This document shows positions 16,889 to 25,550 of a stretch of DNA of 62,236 nt, piece after piece (positions within the stretch are counted from its first letter, which is position 1; every line of letters starts with the position of its first letter). Both the position numbers and the translations under genes were made by a program. Under the pieces are notes generated by a model. The model worked only from the letters and a program-made list of their open reading frames with translations, made no database searches and was not told the DNA's origin. The stretch comes from Collinsella tanakaei (GTDB lineage: Bacteria > Actinomycetota > Coriobacteriia > Coriobacteriales > Coriobacteriaceae): the NCBI RefSeq assembly GCF_016900375.1, contig NZ_JACJKB010000014.1, positions 1 through 62,236 of the forward strand. Direction: 5' to 3'.

Positions 16889-18043
16889 CTACCCTTCGGA
16901 ACGCGCAGCCTCAAGCAGTGCCGTCTTCAGATCGGACTCGATCTGGCGCATGCGGCCCTCCGCATCGGCGCGCGCAGCGCGGCCCTCCTGCTGAATCTTC
17001 AGCGTCTCGTGCAGCGTGTCGATCAGGCGCTTGTTCACCTCTTCGAGCGTTTCCACGTCGACGGTGCCGCGCTGCGTGGCGCGCTCGGCATCCACCGCGC
17101 CTTGCTGCAGAGCCTCGGCGTTGGCACGCAGCAGCTTGTTCGTGGTGTCATCCACGTCCTTCTGGAGGGTAAGCGCCGCCTTCTGGTTAGCCAGGCCGAG
17201 TGCGATCACCATCTGCGACTTCCAGAGCGGGATGGTGGTGGAGATCGTCGTGTCGATCTTGTCGGAGATGCTCTTGTCGGCGTTTTGCAGCAGCTTGATC
17301 TGCGGCGCCATTTGCAAGCTTACGATGCTCACGCGGTCGAGATCGTCCAGACGCTTCTCGAAGCGGTCGAGCTTGTCCTTGAAGTCCTTGAGCACCTGCG
17401 CGCCCATCGCGTCGCCGGATGCCTGCGCCTCCGCCTCGAGCGCCGGGAGCTGCTCCGAGCGAAACGCTCCAAGCGCCTCGTGGCCGGCAGCGATGTAAAC
17501 CTTGAGCGAGCGGTACTGCTCGACGTTGCGCTGGTACATGGTGTCGTACATGGCAATGTCGGCAATCATCTGCGCCTGGGCGCGCTCGAGCTTCTCCACG
17601 ACCTCATCGACCTGGGGCGATACCTTCTGATAGGTGCGACGCAGCTTGTCGATGCCAACGACGACCTTACCGATGATGGGAACCTGCTTCACACCGGAAA
17701 GCTCGGCGCTCTCGACATCGGTCAGCAGCTCGCGCAGCAGCTTGCCGGCCTCACCTGTCGACTTGCTCGACGTGCGGGAGAGCACGTCGTCGGCAAAATC
17801 AGACATCGAGCGCTGCGCGTCGCGCGCATAGGTGCTCTCGATACCCGACTTCATGAAATCGATGCCGCGCGCAATCTCATGGGCGCGCGCCTGGTCCTCA
17901 TCGGACAGCGCAACCGCAGGCGGCCGCTCAAGGGCGACAGGCGCCGCCTGTTGCTGCAATGTCGCCCCCTGCGAGGCGGCGATATCCGCAAGGTTGATCC
18001 TCTTCGTCTGAGAAACCGTTGTGTCGAGCTGAGTGTCGGACAT
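16889..18043 (-). CDS. telA: TelA-family protein
   Basis: A 384-residue soluble, largely helical and coiled-coil protein of the TelA family, named for tellurite (toxic anion) resistance. Family-like segments include FMKSGIESTYARDAQRSMSD, KVPIIGKVVVGIDKLRRTYQ, the FEKRLDDLDRVS region and WKSQMVIALGLANQKAAL. The role of TelA is not settled; it is associated with Ter-type membrane stress systems. It is the last gene of a vWA-XpaC-binding protein-TelA operon. AGGAGG lies seven bases before ATG. Confidence 0.93.
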   Translation of the reverse strand: MSDTQLDTTVSQTKRINLADIAASQGATLQQQAAPVALERPPAVALSDEDQARAHEIARGIDFMKSGIESTYARDAQRSMSDFADDVLSRTSSKSTGEAGKLLRELLTDVESAELSGVKQVPIIGKVVVGIDKLRRTYQKVSPQVDEVVEKLERAQAQMIADIAMYDTMYQRNVEQYRSLKVYIAAGHEALGAFRSEQLPALEAEAQASGDAMGAQVLKDFKDKLDRFEKRLDDLDRVSIVSLQMAPQIKLLQNADKSISDKIDTTISTTIPLWKSQMVIALGLANQKAALTLQKDVDDTTNKLLRANAEALQQGAVDAERATQRGTVDVETLEEVNKRLIDTLHETLKIQQEGRAARADAEGRMRQIESDLKTALLEAARSEG

Positions 18044-18099
18044 GGCAAACCTCCTCGTCTCGGCATGGCGCCGAAATCGTATAGATATGCGCAGGGCCC

Positions 18100-19194
18100 C
18101 TACGAGCCGCTCACGACTTCGATCAGCCGGCCCATAGCTGCCGGTGCGGGCAGCTCAACCGCGGCGGGCACGCGCTCGGCGATGCCGGCGACGCCGAAGC
18201 GCTCAGCGCTGTCGGTGCCGAGCTGCGAGGCTCCCCGGAACCCGTGGCGCTCCCACGCGAGCTTCTGCACCTCATCGCTCATCAAGAACTCGGTCAGCTG
18301 CTCGCCCGCCTCGTCGAGCGCCATGATCACATGCGTCGACCACACGGTCGGCGTTGTGTAGGCGACCACCAGGCTATCGGCCACCTGTGCGAACAGATCG
18401 GGCTCGTTGACCGACAGGTCGAGCACTTGGCTCTCATAGCCAACCATCATGGGCTTCGACCCCTCACCGAGCGTCAGAAACTGACGGAAGGAGTCCTCAG
18501 AGCTCGTCTCCATCCAGCCGGACTTCGCGAAGATCTTACGGATGGACCCCACATTCGCGTCGATGCTCTCGACGGAAGCCGGCTGGCCGCCCGCCAGCGA
18601 GTTCGCGACGAGCGCTGCCCACTCGTTACCCGAGTTGGACTCCGCCGGATCGGTGCTATCGATGCGGAACTGGCCGTATCCCGCGGTGTAACCGAGGTCC
18701 GCCCATGTACGGTCGGCAAGCATCGCTTCCACGGCGGCATCGACGTTCAAGGTGTAGACTTCTCCGTCTTTAGCCATGATTCCCGACCCCACGAGCGCAT
18801 CGGCAACGTCGCGATAGGTGTAGATCACAATGGGCGAGTTCAGCACGATCTGTTCGGACACGGGCTCGATTCCCCGTTCATGTCCGTGTGCCACCGCAGC
18901 TTGCGACGAGGGAAACAGGTAGTCCATGCCCTCGATGGGCGCCTCCATCATGGCGAGCGACCCCGCCTTGCGATAGCCGATGGAAAGCGCCGCCTGCTCC
19001 GCCAGGCTGATGAACTCGGGGTCATCGAACAAAGAGATCTTCTCGCCGCCGAGATATCCCGTCATCTCGATGGGCTCCACCGGCGCGGGCGCAGGCTCGG
19101 GCTCGGGCTGCGCCTGCCGAAACAGCATCGCGCCGCCGACGACAAGCACCGCCGCGAGCACGCATATCAATCCGATGATCCTGCCCTTAGACAT
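18100..19194 (-). CDS. Membrane-anchored solute-binding-like protein
   Basis: A 364-residue protein with one N-terminal membrane helix (IIGLICVLAAVLVVGGAMLF) and a proline/glutamate linker, so it should face the outside while anchored. The mature part resembles a type 2 periplasmic-binding fold, similar to the binding domain in the vWA protein upstream (both have segments such as SPIVIYTYRDVADAL and SNSGNEWAALVANSLAGG). No transporter genes adjoin. Its ATG overlaps the end of the XpaC-like gene by eight bases (GGATGTCTAAG), indicating translational coupling. Confidence 0.88.
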   Translation of the reverse strand: MSKGRIIGLICVLAAVLVVGGAMLFRQAQPEPEPAPAPVEPIEMTGYLGGEKISLFDDPEFISLAEQAALSIGYRKAGSLAMMEAPIEGMDYLFPSSQAAVAHGHERGIEPVSEQIVLNSPIVIYTYRDVADALVGSGIMAKDGEVYTLNVDAAVEAMLADRTWADLGYTAGYGQFRIDSTDPAESNSGNEWAALVANSLAGGQPASVESIDANVGSIRKIFAKSGWMETSSEDSFRQFLTLGEGSKPMMVGYESQVLDLSVNEPDLFAQVADSLVVAYTTPTVWSTHVIMALDEAGEQLTEFLMSDEVQKLAWERHGFRGASQLGTDSAERFGVAGIAERVPAAVELPAPAAMGRLIEVVSGS

Positions 19195-19861
19195 CCTCTT
19201 GTTCCATTCTTCCACCACCATCAGACGACGTCGCGTCCGCCGGTGCATCCGGCTTGTATCCATCCATCTCCATCAGGCGTTTAATGGCCTCCGAGCTTGC
19301 CTCGAGCTCCGATGCCTTCGCACCGGTCGCACGCGCAAGCTCACCTTTGGCCGCACCCTGCAGCGCTGCGAGCGCCTCGAGCGCATCCGCGTGCGCGCCC
19401 CGCAGAAGCTCCGGCGTGCTCAAGCGCTCGACAGCCAGATAGCCATCGAGCATGCGCACGCATTGGTCCGCATAGGTCGACAGAAAATGGCCGAGGCGCC
19501 GATAGGTGGCCGGCTGTTCCTCGACCGCCGTGACGAGCGCGCTGATATCGCGCAAGAGATCGTCCACCTCGCGGTTGATGGCCGCATCGCGGATCTTGCC
19601 GCGACGCGCCCCGATTTCGCGCACGAGCCGATGCGCCGCGTCAATCTTCTCCACCGCGGCATCCCCTTCGGGAAGCATACTCGCCGCCACGCCCGCCAGC
19701 CGACGCTCGGGACGCAGCAGCGCGCCGACGCCCACATACAGAAGCCCCGCGACTGCGACGCCCACCGCGAGCCCCAAAGCGCCGCCGATGATCACCGCGC
19801 ATGCAATGCCCGCTGCGATGCCCGCTATCGCGCCTACGACATACCCCATATACCCGTGCAC
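19187..19861 (-). CDS. xpaC: XpaC-like membrane protein
   Basis: A 224-residue protein of the type annotated as 5-bromo-4-chloroindolyl phosphate hydrolysis protein (XpaC), a name that probably does not reflect its real role. It has two adjacent N-terminal membrane helices (GYVVGAIAGIAAGIACAVII and a second rich in Gly, Val and Ala) followed by a helical cytoplasmic domain. XpaC and TelA genes are neighbours in many Gram-positive bacteria. The start is uncertain: GTG at 19861, one base after the upstream stop codon, or ATG at 19849. Confidence 0.82.
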   Translation of the reverse strand: MHGYMGYVVGAIAGIAAGIACAVIIGGALGLAVGVAVAGLLYVGVGALLRPERRLAGVAASMLPEGDAAVEKIDAAHRLVREIGARRGKIRDAAINREVDDLLRDISALVTAVEEQPATYRRLGHFLSTYADQCVRMLDGYLAVERLSTPELLRGAHADALEALAALQGAAKGELARATGAKASELEASSEAIKRLMEMDGYKPDAPADATSSDGGGRMEQEDV

Positions 19862-19862
19862 C

Positions 19863-21611
19863 CTAGTTGTAGCCTTTGACCTGGCGGAAGACCGATGCAA
19901 GGTCTCCGGAGCGCCCGTCGAAGGTCCGTCCGTTGGATAAGCTCGAAAGCTCATCGAGCTGCGTGGGGTCGGCATCGCCGAACATGATGGGAAAGATAGG
20001 TACGTCCACGGCCGCCTCGGCGTAGGCGGAGATGAACGCGTCGCGCGTGTACGTCTCGGATACGCCATCGCTCATGAGGGCGATCGCAACCGTGTAGCCG
20101 CCCTCAGTCTTCGCCTGGCGTGCGAAATCGAGCGCGCGTATGAGGGCCGCGTACATGTCGGTACCGCCGATGGCCTCGCGATCCCGCGCGTACCGGAGCA
20201 GCGCCGCGGTATCGGAACCCGTCGCGACGAGTGCCTCGTCAGGCTGCCCGGCAAACGGGATGAGCACGTTCACGTCATCCTCGGTCGGCTGGATCATGGA
20301 CTCTGCCGCGCGCGCCGGGTCAAGCGCTTGGGTGAGTCCGTCGACGACACCCTGCTTACCCGCGCCGAGCATCGAGCCGGAGTAGTCGACAGCCCACACG
20401 GTATAGGAGGCCTTCTTGAGACCGGTCTGGTAGAGCGTGAGCGCCTGCGAGATCACATCGCCTGCCGGCAGCGGTATCGACTTGAGCGCACTCGCATCCT
20501 CGATGATCCCCCACTCGGAGCTGAACGCCTGCTCGACTTCGGCATCATCGGCATGAACGACCTTTCCTCCCAAGCCCGTTCGCCGTCCCACGCGCTCCAT
20601 CTCGAGGGTGGCCTCGGGTTCGGCGAGCGCCTCCTGGAAACTCTTAAAGGCGGACTCCGCCTCTTCGCTCTGCCCGCGGTCGACGAACGCCAGAGGGCTG
20701 TCGGACACCGCTATGCCGTCGGCCGGGTAGATGACGAGCATCGGCTCATCACCCGCCTCTTCAAGTTCACGGTTCGCCTGCGAGACGAGAGATTCGTAGT
20801 TCACCATCGCCTGGTGCTGATCGGGGTCGGCCACGACCATCTCCTTCAGCCAGTCAGACGAACCCGAGGAGCGGTCCACGCCATCAAGCAGTGCCGCCAC
20901 CCGGCCGGTAAGGTTACCGTCGGCGAGGTCCTCGGAGGTAAGCGGCCCGTCGGCTTCCGACAGCGCCGTCAAGAAGGCAAGATAAGCAGAAGCGCCGCTG
21001 TTCGACTGCGTCGCCGATGTCATGGCGAACGTAAGCCTTCCCTCCTGCACAGCCTCGAGAATCTCGGCGGTTGTAGGTGAGGTCGTCGTACCCGACTCGT
21101 CTGCCCACCCGAGCTCTATTGCTTTCGATTTCGCGATGCCGAACACGACGGGCGTCGTCGAGGTCGACTGCACGTTGCGCGTGATACGCTGCGTGTCGCC
21201 CATCGAGATCCACATGGACGAGGCGGGCCAGACGGCGTCGTAGTCCTCGCCGCCCGCCTCGAGCACCGCCATGATATCGAGCGAACCCATGTAGTGCATC
21301 TCGACGGCAACGCCGGTGGCGCCGACGGCGTACTTGATGGCGCGCGCCGCCTCCTTGTTTTCGGAGCCTGACGCGATCTTAAGCGTGGCCACCGGTTCGC
21401 CGTCGGTCAGATCGAACGTCTGGACATTATCCTGCTCGGCCACGGTCACGCCTGCGACCTCTGAGGGCTCCTGGGAGTCTGTCTGGGCCGGAGTGTCGGA
21501 GGCCGCTTCAGGGGCGCTCTCCGTCAGACCGGAGCACCCCACGAGCACCGTGCACAGCACGACCATCAGCACGCTTGCCAGAAACCCTGCCGCAAACCGA
21601 TGACCCTTCAT
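19863..21611 (-). CDS. Lipoprotein with substrate-binding and vWA domains
   Basis: A 582-residue exported lipoprotein. The lipobox LVGC lies near residue 27. Residues about 60-350 form a type 2 solute-binding-like domain (IKYAVGATGVAVEMHYMGSL, SNSGASAYLAFL). The C-terminal 200 residues form a von Willebrand A domain with an intact metal-site motif DYSGSM and a downstream GGTDMYAAL and MSDGVSE. The pairing of a binding domain with vWA suggests sensing or display outside the membrane. First gene of the operon ending with telA; good ribosome binding site GGAGG. Confidence 0.92.
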   Translation of the reverse strand: MKGHRFAAGFLASVLMVVLCTVLVGCSGLTESAPEAASDTPAQTDSQEPSEVAGVTVAEQDNVQTFDLTDGEPVATLKIASGSENKEAARAIKYAVGATGVAVEMHYMGSLDIMAVLEAGGEDYDAVWPASSMWISMGDTQRITRNVQSTSTTPVVFGIAKSKAIELGWADESGTTTSPTTAEILEAVQEGRLTFAMTSATQSNSGASAYLAFLTALSEADGPLTSEDLADGNLTGRVAALLDGVDRSSGSSDWLKEMVVADPDQHQAMVNYESLVSQANRELEEAGDEPMLVIYPADGIAVSDSPLAFVDRGQSEEAESAFKSFQEALAEPEATLEMERVGRRTGLGGKVVHADDAEVEQAFSSEWGIIEDASALKSIPLPAGDVISQALTLYQTGLKKASYTVWAVDYSGSMLGAGKQGVVDGLTQALDPARAAESMIQPTEDDVNVLIPFAGQPDEALVATGSDTAALLRYARDREAIGGTDMYAALIRALDFARQAKTEGGYTVAIALMSDGVSETYTRDAFISAYAEAAVDVPIFPIMFGDADPTQLDELSSLSNGRTFDGRSGDLASVFRQVKGYN

Positions 21612-21727
21612 GGCGAAACCTCCGCCCAAACCGCTTGAATTACCCAAGCTACCTGTGGTTTTGCCATTCTATCAAACGCATATCAGAGCAATGTAAAGCC
21701 CGCGGGCATGGATGATCGAGGCGAATG

Positions 21728-21769
21728 GAAGGAGCTTCCTGCGCCTTTTCATCCAGGAAGCTCCTTCAA
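21728..21769. terminator. Inverted repeat upstream of the vWA operon
   Basis: GAAGGAGCTTCCT and AGGAAGCTCCTTC form a perfect 13-bp stem around 16 bases, with AAAAGG on the plus side. It lies between the livF terminator and the vWA operon start; its role is unclear. Confidence 0.5.
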
Positions 21770-21817
21770 AAGGAGACTCTCATGCAAGCCCGAAAGCAGA
21801 CACGGGTATGCGCGCAG

Positions 21818-21855
21818 AAAAGGCGGCCGGCCTCCCATGCGGGAAGCCGGCCGCC
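21818..21855 (-). terminator. Terminator of the liv operon
   Basis: Minus-strand hairpin GGCGGCCGGC to GCCGGCCGCC followed directly by TTTTCTG, about 55 bases after livF. Confidence 0.85.
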
Positions 21856-21909
21856 GAAACCGTGGCAGATGGGCTATCCCAGCTGCCAAGCTAGCCGCTC
21901 TGCTTCGCG

Positions 21910-22611
21910 TCAGCCGCCCAGATAGGCCTTGCGGACGTCGTCGTTGTGCAGCAGATCCTGACCGGAGCCGGACAGCGTGATGGTGCCGGTCTCCATGACG
22001 TAGCCGCGCGTGGCGATCGAAAGCGCCGCCTGGGCGTTCTGCTCGACGAGCAGAATCGTCGTGCCCGCCTGGTGCAGCGCCTGGATGATCTCGAAGATCT
22101 GCTCGACCAGGATGGGCGCCAGGCCCATCGACGGCTCGTCGAGCATGAGCAGCTTCGGGTTGGCCATGAGCGCACGACCCATGGCGAGCATCTGCTGCTC
22201 GCCGCCCGACAGCGTGCCGGCGATCTGGCGGCGGCGCTCCTTCAGGCGCGGGAAGTGCTCGTAGACGCGCTCGAGATTGCTCGTGATGGTCTCCTTGGGC
22301 TGCGTGTAGGCGCCCATGTCGAGGTTCTCCTCGACCGTCATCTGCTGGAAGATGCGACGGCCCTCGGGAACGTGCACAAGGCCCTGCTCCACGATCTTCT
22401 CGGCAGGGGTGTGCATGATGTCGGTGTCCATGAACTTGATGGAGCCCGAACGCGAGCGCAGAAGGCCCGAGAGCGTCTTGAGCGTCGTGGACTTGCCGGC
22501 GCCGTTCGCGCCGATGAGCGCGACGATCTCGCCATCGTTGACCTCGAAGGAGACGTTCTTGATGGCGTGGATCGCGCCATACCACACGTTGATGTTGTAG
22601 ACGGAAAGCAT
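21910..22611 (-). CDS. livF: Branched-chain amino acid ABC transporter ATPase LivF
   Basis: One of two ATPase subunits driving uptake of leucine, isoleucine and valine. The 233 residues match LivF in length. Walker A is GANGAGKSTT near residue 36, the signature TLSGGEQQMLAMGRALM, Walker B LLMLDEPSMGLAP and the switch histidine is replaced in ILLVEQNAQAAL, as is normal in LivF. AAGGAGG precedes the start, and the gene begins two bases after the livG stop. Last gene of livJHMGF. Confidence 0.96.
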   Translation of the reverse strand: MLSVYNINVWYGAIHAIKNVSFEVNDGEIVALIGANGAGKSTTLKTLSGLLRSRSGSIKFMDTDIMHTPAEKIVEQGLVHVPEGRRIFQQMTVEENLDMGAYTQPKETITSNLERVYEHFPRLKERRRQIAGTLSGGEQQMLAMGRALMANPKLLMLDEPSMGLAPILVEQIFEIIQALHQAGTTILLVEQNAQAALSIATRGYVMETGTITLSGSGQDLLHNDDVRKAYLGG

Positions 22612-22613
22612 CT

Positions 22614-23489
22614 TTACGCCTCGACCTCCTTCTGCTTACCGAGGTAGGCCTCGATGACGGCGTCGTTCTGCTGGATCTCCTCGGGCGTGCCCTTGGCGAT
22701 GATCTTGCCGAAGTTGAGCACGCAGATGCCCTCGCAGATGTTCATGACGAGGTTCATGTCGTGCTCGATGAGCATGATGGCGATCTGGAACTGATCGCGG
22801 ATCTTGACGATGTTCTCCATGAGCTCAGCCGTCTCGGACGGGTTCATGCCCGCCGCCGGCTCGTCGAGCAGCAGCAGCTTCGGGTTCGTGGCCAGCGCGC
22901 GCACGATCTCGAGACGACGCTGGGCGCCGTAGGGAAGGCTTCCCGCCTCGTGGTCGGCAAGGCCGGCCATGTCGAAGATGTCGAGCAGCTCGAGCGCGCG
23001 CTCGTGGTAGTACTTCTCGCTCTTCCAGTGATGGGGCAGGCGCAGGATGGAGGTCGCCATGCCGCAGTGGTGCTGGTTGTGCAGGCCGACCGCGACGTTC
23101 TCCTCCACCGTCAGCGTGTTGAACAGGCGGATGTTCTGGAACGTACGCGCCACGCCCAAGCGGTTCACGCGCGCCGGGTCGAGGCCGGCGGTGTCGTGGC
23201 CGTCGACCATGATGGTTCCGCGCGTGGGCTGGTAGACCTTGGTGAGCAGGTTGAACACCGTGGTCTTGCCGGCACCGTTGGGGCCGATGAGACCGCAGAT
23301 CTCGGTGCGACCGACAGTGATGTTGAAGTCATCGACGGCCTTAAGACCGCCGAAGTCGATGCCCAGATGCAGGCACTCGAGCGCAGGGGCCTTGCCCAGA
23401 TCGCGCTCGGGCATGATGGACACGCTCGGCACCGGCACCATCTTGGTGCTCTCGCGACGCTGCTTGGCAAAATCGGTGAACTTACTCAT
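22614..23489 (-). CDS. livG: Branched-chain amino acid ABC transporter ATPase LivG
   Basis: Second ATPase subunit, 291 residues. Walker A is GPNGAGKTTVFN, the signature LPYGAQRRLEIVRAL and Walker B LLLLDEPAAGMNP; the LivG-specific insertion (VGLHNQHHCGMATSILRLPH) is present. It carries a somewhat longer N-terminal tail (about 45 residues before the first strand) than most LivG proteins. Its ATG overlaps the livM stop by eight bases (AATGAGTAA), indicating coupled translation. Confidence 0.95.
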   Translation of the reverse strand: MSKFTDFAKQRRESTKMVPVPSVSIMPERDLGKAPALECLHLGIDFGGLKAVDDFNITVGRTEICGLIGPNGAGKTTVFNLLTKVYQPTRGTIMVDGHDTAGLDPARVNRLGVARTFQNIRLFNTLTVEENVAVGLHNQHHCGMATSILRLPHHWKSEKYYHERALELLDIFDMAGLADHEAGSLPYGAQRRLEIVRALATNPKLLLLDEPAAGMNPSETAELMENIVKIRDQFQIAIMLIEHDMNLVMNICEGICVLNFGKIIAKGTPEEIQQNDAVIEAYLGKQKEVEA

Positions 23490-24570
23490 TGCCCTCACCG
23501 CCTTCCGTGGCCGCGGCAGGGGTCTTGGGCTCACGGCGCAGCTTGGAGCGCAGGGCCTCGGCCGCGCGCTGGTAGAGCTTCGTGTTGGGCACGACCATCA
23601 CGAGGATGAGGACCACAGCGTAGATGAGCATGCGGTAGTTGTTGATCGGGCGCAGCACCTCGGGCAGCACCGTGAGGAAGGCCGCCGAGATGATGGAACC
23701 GGAGATGTTGCCCATGCCACCCAGGACCACATACACCAGAATCAGGATCGACTGGTTGAAGTCGAACTGCGACGGCGTGATGGTCGAGTAGTTCATGGCG
23801 TACAGCACGCCCGCGGCGCCCGCGAGGGCGGAGGCCACGGTGAAGGCCATGAGGCGGTACTTGGTGACGTTGATGCCCACGCTCTCCGCGGCGATGCGGT
23901 TGTCGCGCACGGCCATGATGGCGCGGCCGTCGCGGCTGTGCATGAGATTGAGCACCACGGCAACGGTGATGAGCACGAGCACGATACCCAGCGCGAACGT
24001 CGAGATCTTATCGATGCCCACGGCGCCCTTCGGGCCGTTGACGAGGATCATGCCCTGGTTCATGCCGAGCGAGGAGCTGTCGGTCATCGAGAAGTGCAGA
24101 CCGGCGTCATCGACACCGATATAGAAGTTGTTCAGCAGGTTCTTGATGATCTCGCCGAACGCGAGCGTCACGATGGCGAGGTAGTCGCCGCGCAGGCGCA
24201 TGACGGGGATGCCCACCAGAAAGCCGATGATGCCGGCGGCGACGGCGCCGATAGCGGCGGCCGCCACGAACAGCAGCAGCTCGGACTCGATGCCCATGCG
24301 CGTAAGGCAACCCGCGGCGACGACGCCCGTGAAGGCACCGACGCTCATGAAACCCGCGTGGCCGAGCGAAAGCTCGCCCGACACGCCGACGACAAGGTTC
24401 AGCGACACGGCGAGCGACACATATGCGCAGATCGGAACGAGCTGACCGGACAGCGAGTTGGAGATGAGCCCCATGCCGTCGAGCAGCGTGACCGCGACGA
24501 ACGCCACGAGCACGATGGCGTAGGTGATGATCGTCGAGCGCGTCTGCGGCTTCAAAGCCTTGATACCCAT
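23482..24570 (-). CDS. livM: Branched-chain amino acid ABC transporter permease LivM
   Basis: Membrane subunit with about ten hydrophobic helices and 362 residues. The coupling-helix region (MRLRGDYLAIVTLAFGEI) and GHAGFMSVGAFTG are typical of LivM. AGGTGA five bases before the ATG supports this start; a GTG three codons earlier is an alternative that overlaps the livH end more closely. The C-terminal tail is charged (LRREPKTPAAATEGGEG). Confidence 0.95.
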   Translation of the reverse strand: MGIKALKPQTRSTIITYAIVLVAFVAVTLLDGMGLISNSLSGQLVPICAYVSLAVSLNLVVGVSGELSLGHAGFMSVGAFTGVVAAGCLTRMGIESELLLFVAAAAIGAVAAGIIGFLVGIPVMRLRGDYLAIVTLAFGEIIKNLLNNFYIGVDDAGLHFSMTDSSSLGMNQGMILVNGPKGAVGIDKISTFALGIVLVLITVAVVLNLMHSRDGRAIMAVRDNRIAAESVGINVTKYRLMAFTVASALAGAAGVLYAMNYSTITPSQFDFNQSILILVYVVLGGMGNISGSIISAAFLTVLPEVLRPINNYRMLIYAVVLILVMVVPNTKLYQRAAEALRSKLRREPKTPAAATEGGEGNE

Positions 24571-24579
24571 ATGTCTCAC

Positions 24580-25461
24580 CTACACCTTCTCGTTCACGGG
24601 CTTGCCGAGCAAGCCGGCCGGACGGATGAGCAGCATGGCGATGAGCACCGCGAAGACGACGGCGTCGGCAAGCTGCGTCGAGATGTAGGCGCGGGCCAGG
24701 ATCTCGATGATACCCAGAAGCACGCCGCCGAGTGCGGCGCCGGGAATGGAGCCGATGCCGCCGAGCACCGCCGCCGTGAAGGCCTTGATGCCGGGCATGG
24801 AGCCGGTCGTGGGCATGAGCGTGGGGTACGCGGAGCACATGAGGATACCGGCGATGGCCGCAAGGCCGCTGCCGATGGCGAACACCATCGAGATGGTGGA
24901 GTTCACGTTGATGCCCATGAGCTGGGCTGCGTCGCGATCCTCGGAGCAGGCGCGCATGGCCTTGCCCATCTTGGTCTTCGTGGTGAAGAGCGTCAGCGCG
25001 ACCATGATGACCACGCATGCGAGGATCGTGATCACCGCGGTGGCACTGATGGTCAGGCGGCCATCGAACAGCTGCAGAGCGGGCAGGGCGATGATGGACG
25101 AGAACGACTTGGGGTCGGAGCCCATGATGAGGAGCGCCGCGTTCTGCAGGAAGTAGCTCACGCCGATCGCGGTGATGAGGACGTTGAGCGACGGGGCGTT
25201 GCGCAGGGGCTTATAGGCGAGACGCTCGACCACGATGCCCAGCACCGTGCAGCCAATGACCGACAGCACGACGCCCGCAAGGGCGGGAAGCCCGAGGTAG
25301 CTCACGGCGCAGAAGCAGATATAGGCGCCAACCATGATGACGTCGCCGTGGGCGAAGTTGAGCATCTTGGCGATACCGTACACCATGGTGTAGCCCAGAG
25401 CGATGATGGCGTACACGCTGCCGAGGCTCGCACCGTTGATGATATTGGCGAGAATTTCCAT
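24580..25461 (-). CDS. livH: Branched-chain amino acid ABC transporter permease LivH
   Basis: Membrane subunit partner of LivM, 293 residues with about eight hydrophobic helices. Typical segments are NGASLGSVYAIIALGYTMVYG, MLNFAHGDVIMVGAY, KMGKAMRACSEDRDAAQLMG (the ATPase coupling region) and LGGIGSIPGAALGG. Ribosome binding site GGAGGGG lies just before ATG. Separated from livJ by a hairpin. Confidence 0.96.
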   Translation of the reverse strand: MEILANIINGASLGSVYAIIALGYTMVYGIAKMLNFAHGDVIMVGAYICFCAVSYLGLPALAGVVLSVIGCTVLGIVVERLAYKPLRNAPSLNVLITAIGVSYFLQNAALLIMGSDPKSFSSIIALPALQLFDGRLTISATAVITILACVVIMVALTLFTTKTKMGKAMRACSEDRDAAQLMGINVNSTISMVFAIGSGLAAIAGILMCSAYPTLMPTTGSMPGIKAFTAAVLGGIGSIPGAALGGVLLGIIEILARAYISTQLADAVVFAVLIAMLLIRPAGLLGKPVNEKV

Positions 25462-25487
25462 GGCCCCTCCTTTCCACTTTTCATAAA

Positions 25488-25531
25488 CCGAAAGCGGAGG
25501 CCGCCCTGCGGCAGGCAGCCTCCGCTCAAAC
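25488..25531 (-). terminator. Attenuating hairpin between livJ and livH
   Basis: Minus-strand arms AGCGGAGGCTGCC and GGGCGGCCTCCGCT form a strong stem followed by TTCGGTTTATG. It lies just after livJ and before livH. In ABC operons such sites raise binding-protein output relative to permeases; that role is inferred. Confidence 0.75.
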
Positions 25532-25550
25532 CGTACGTATGCGTTAAGCC

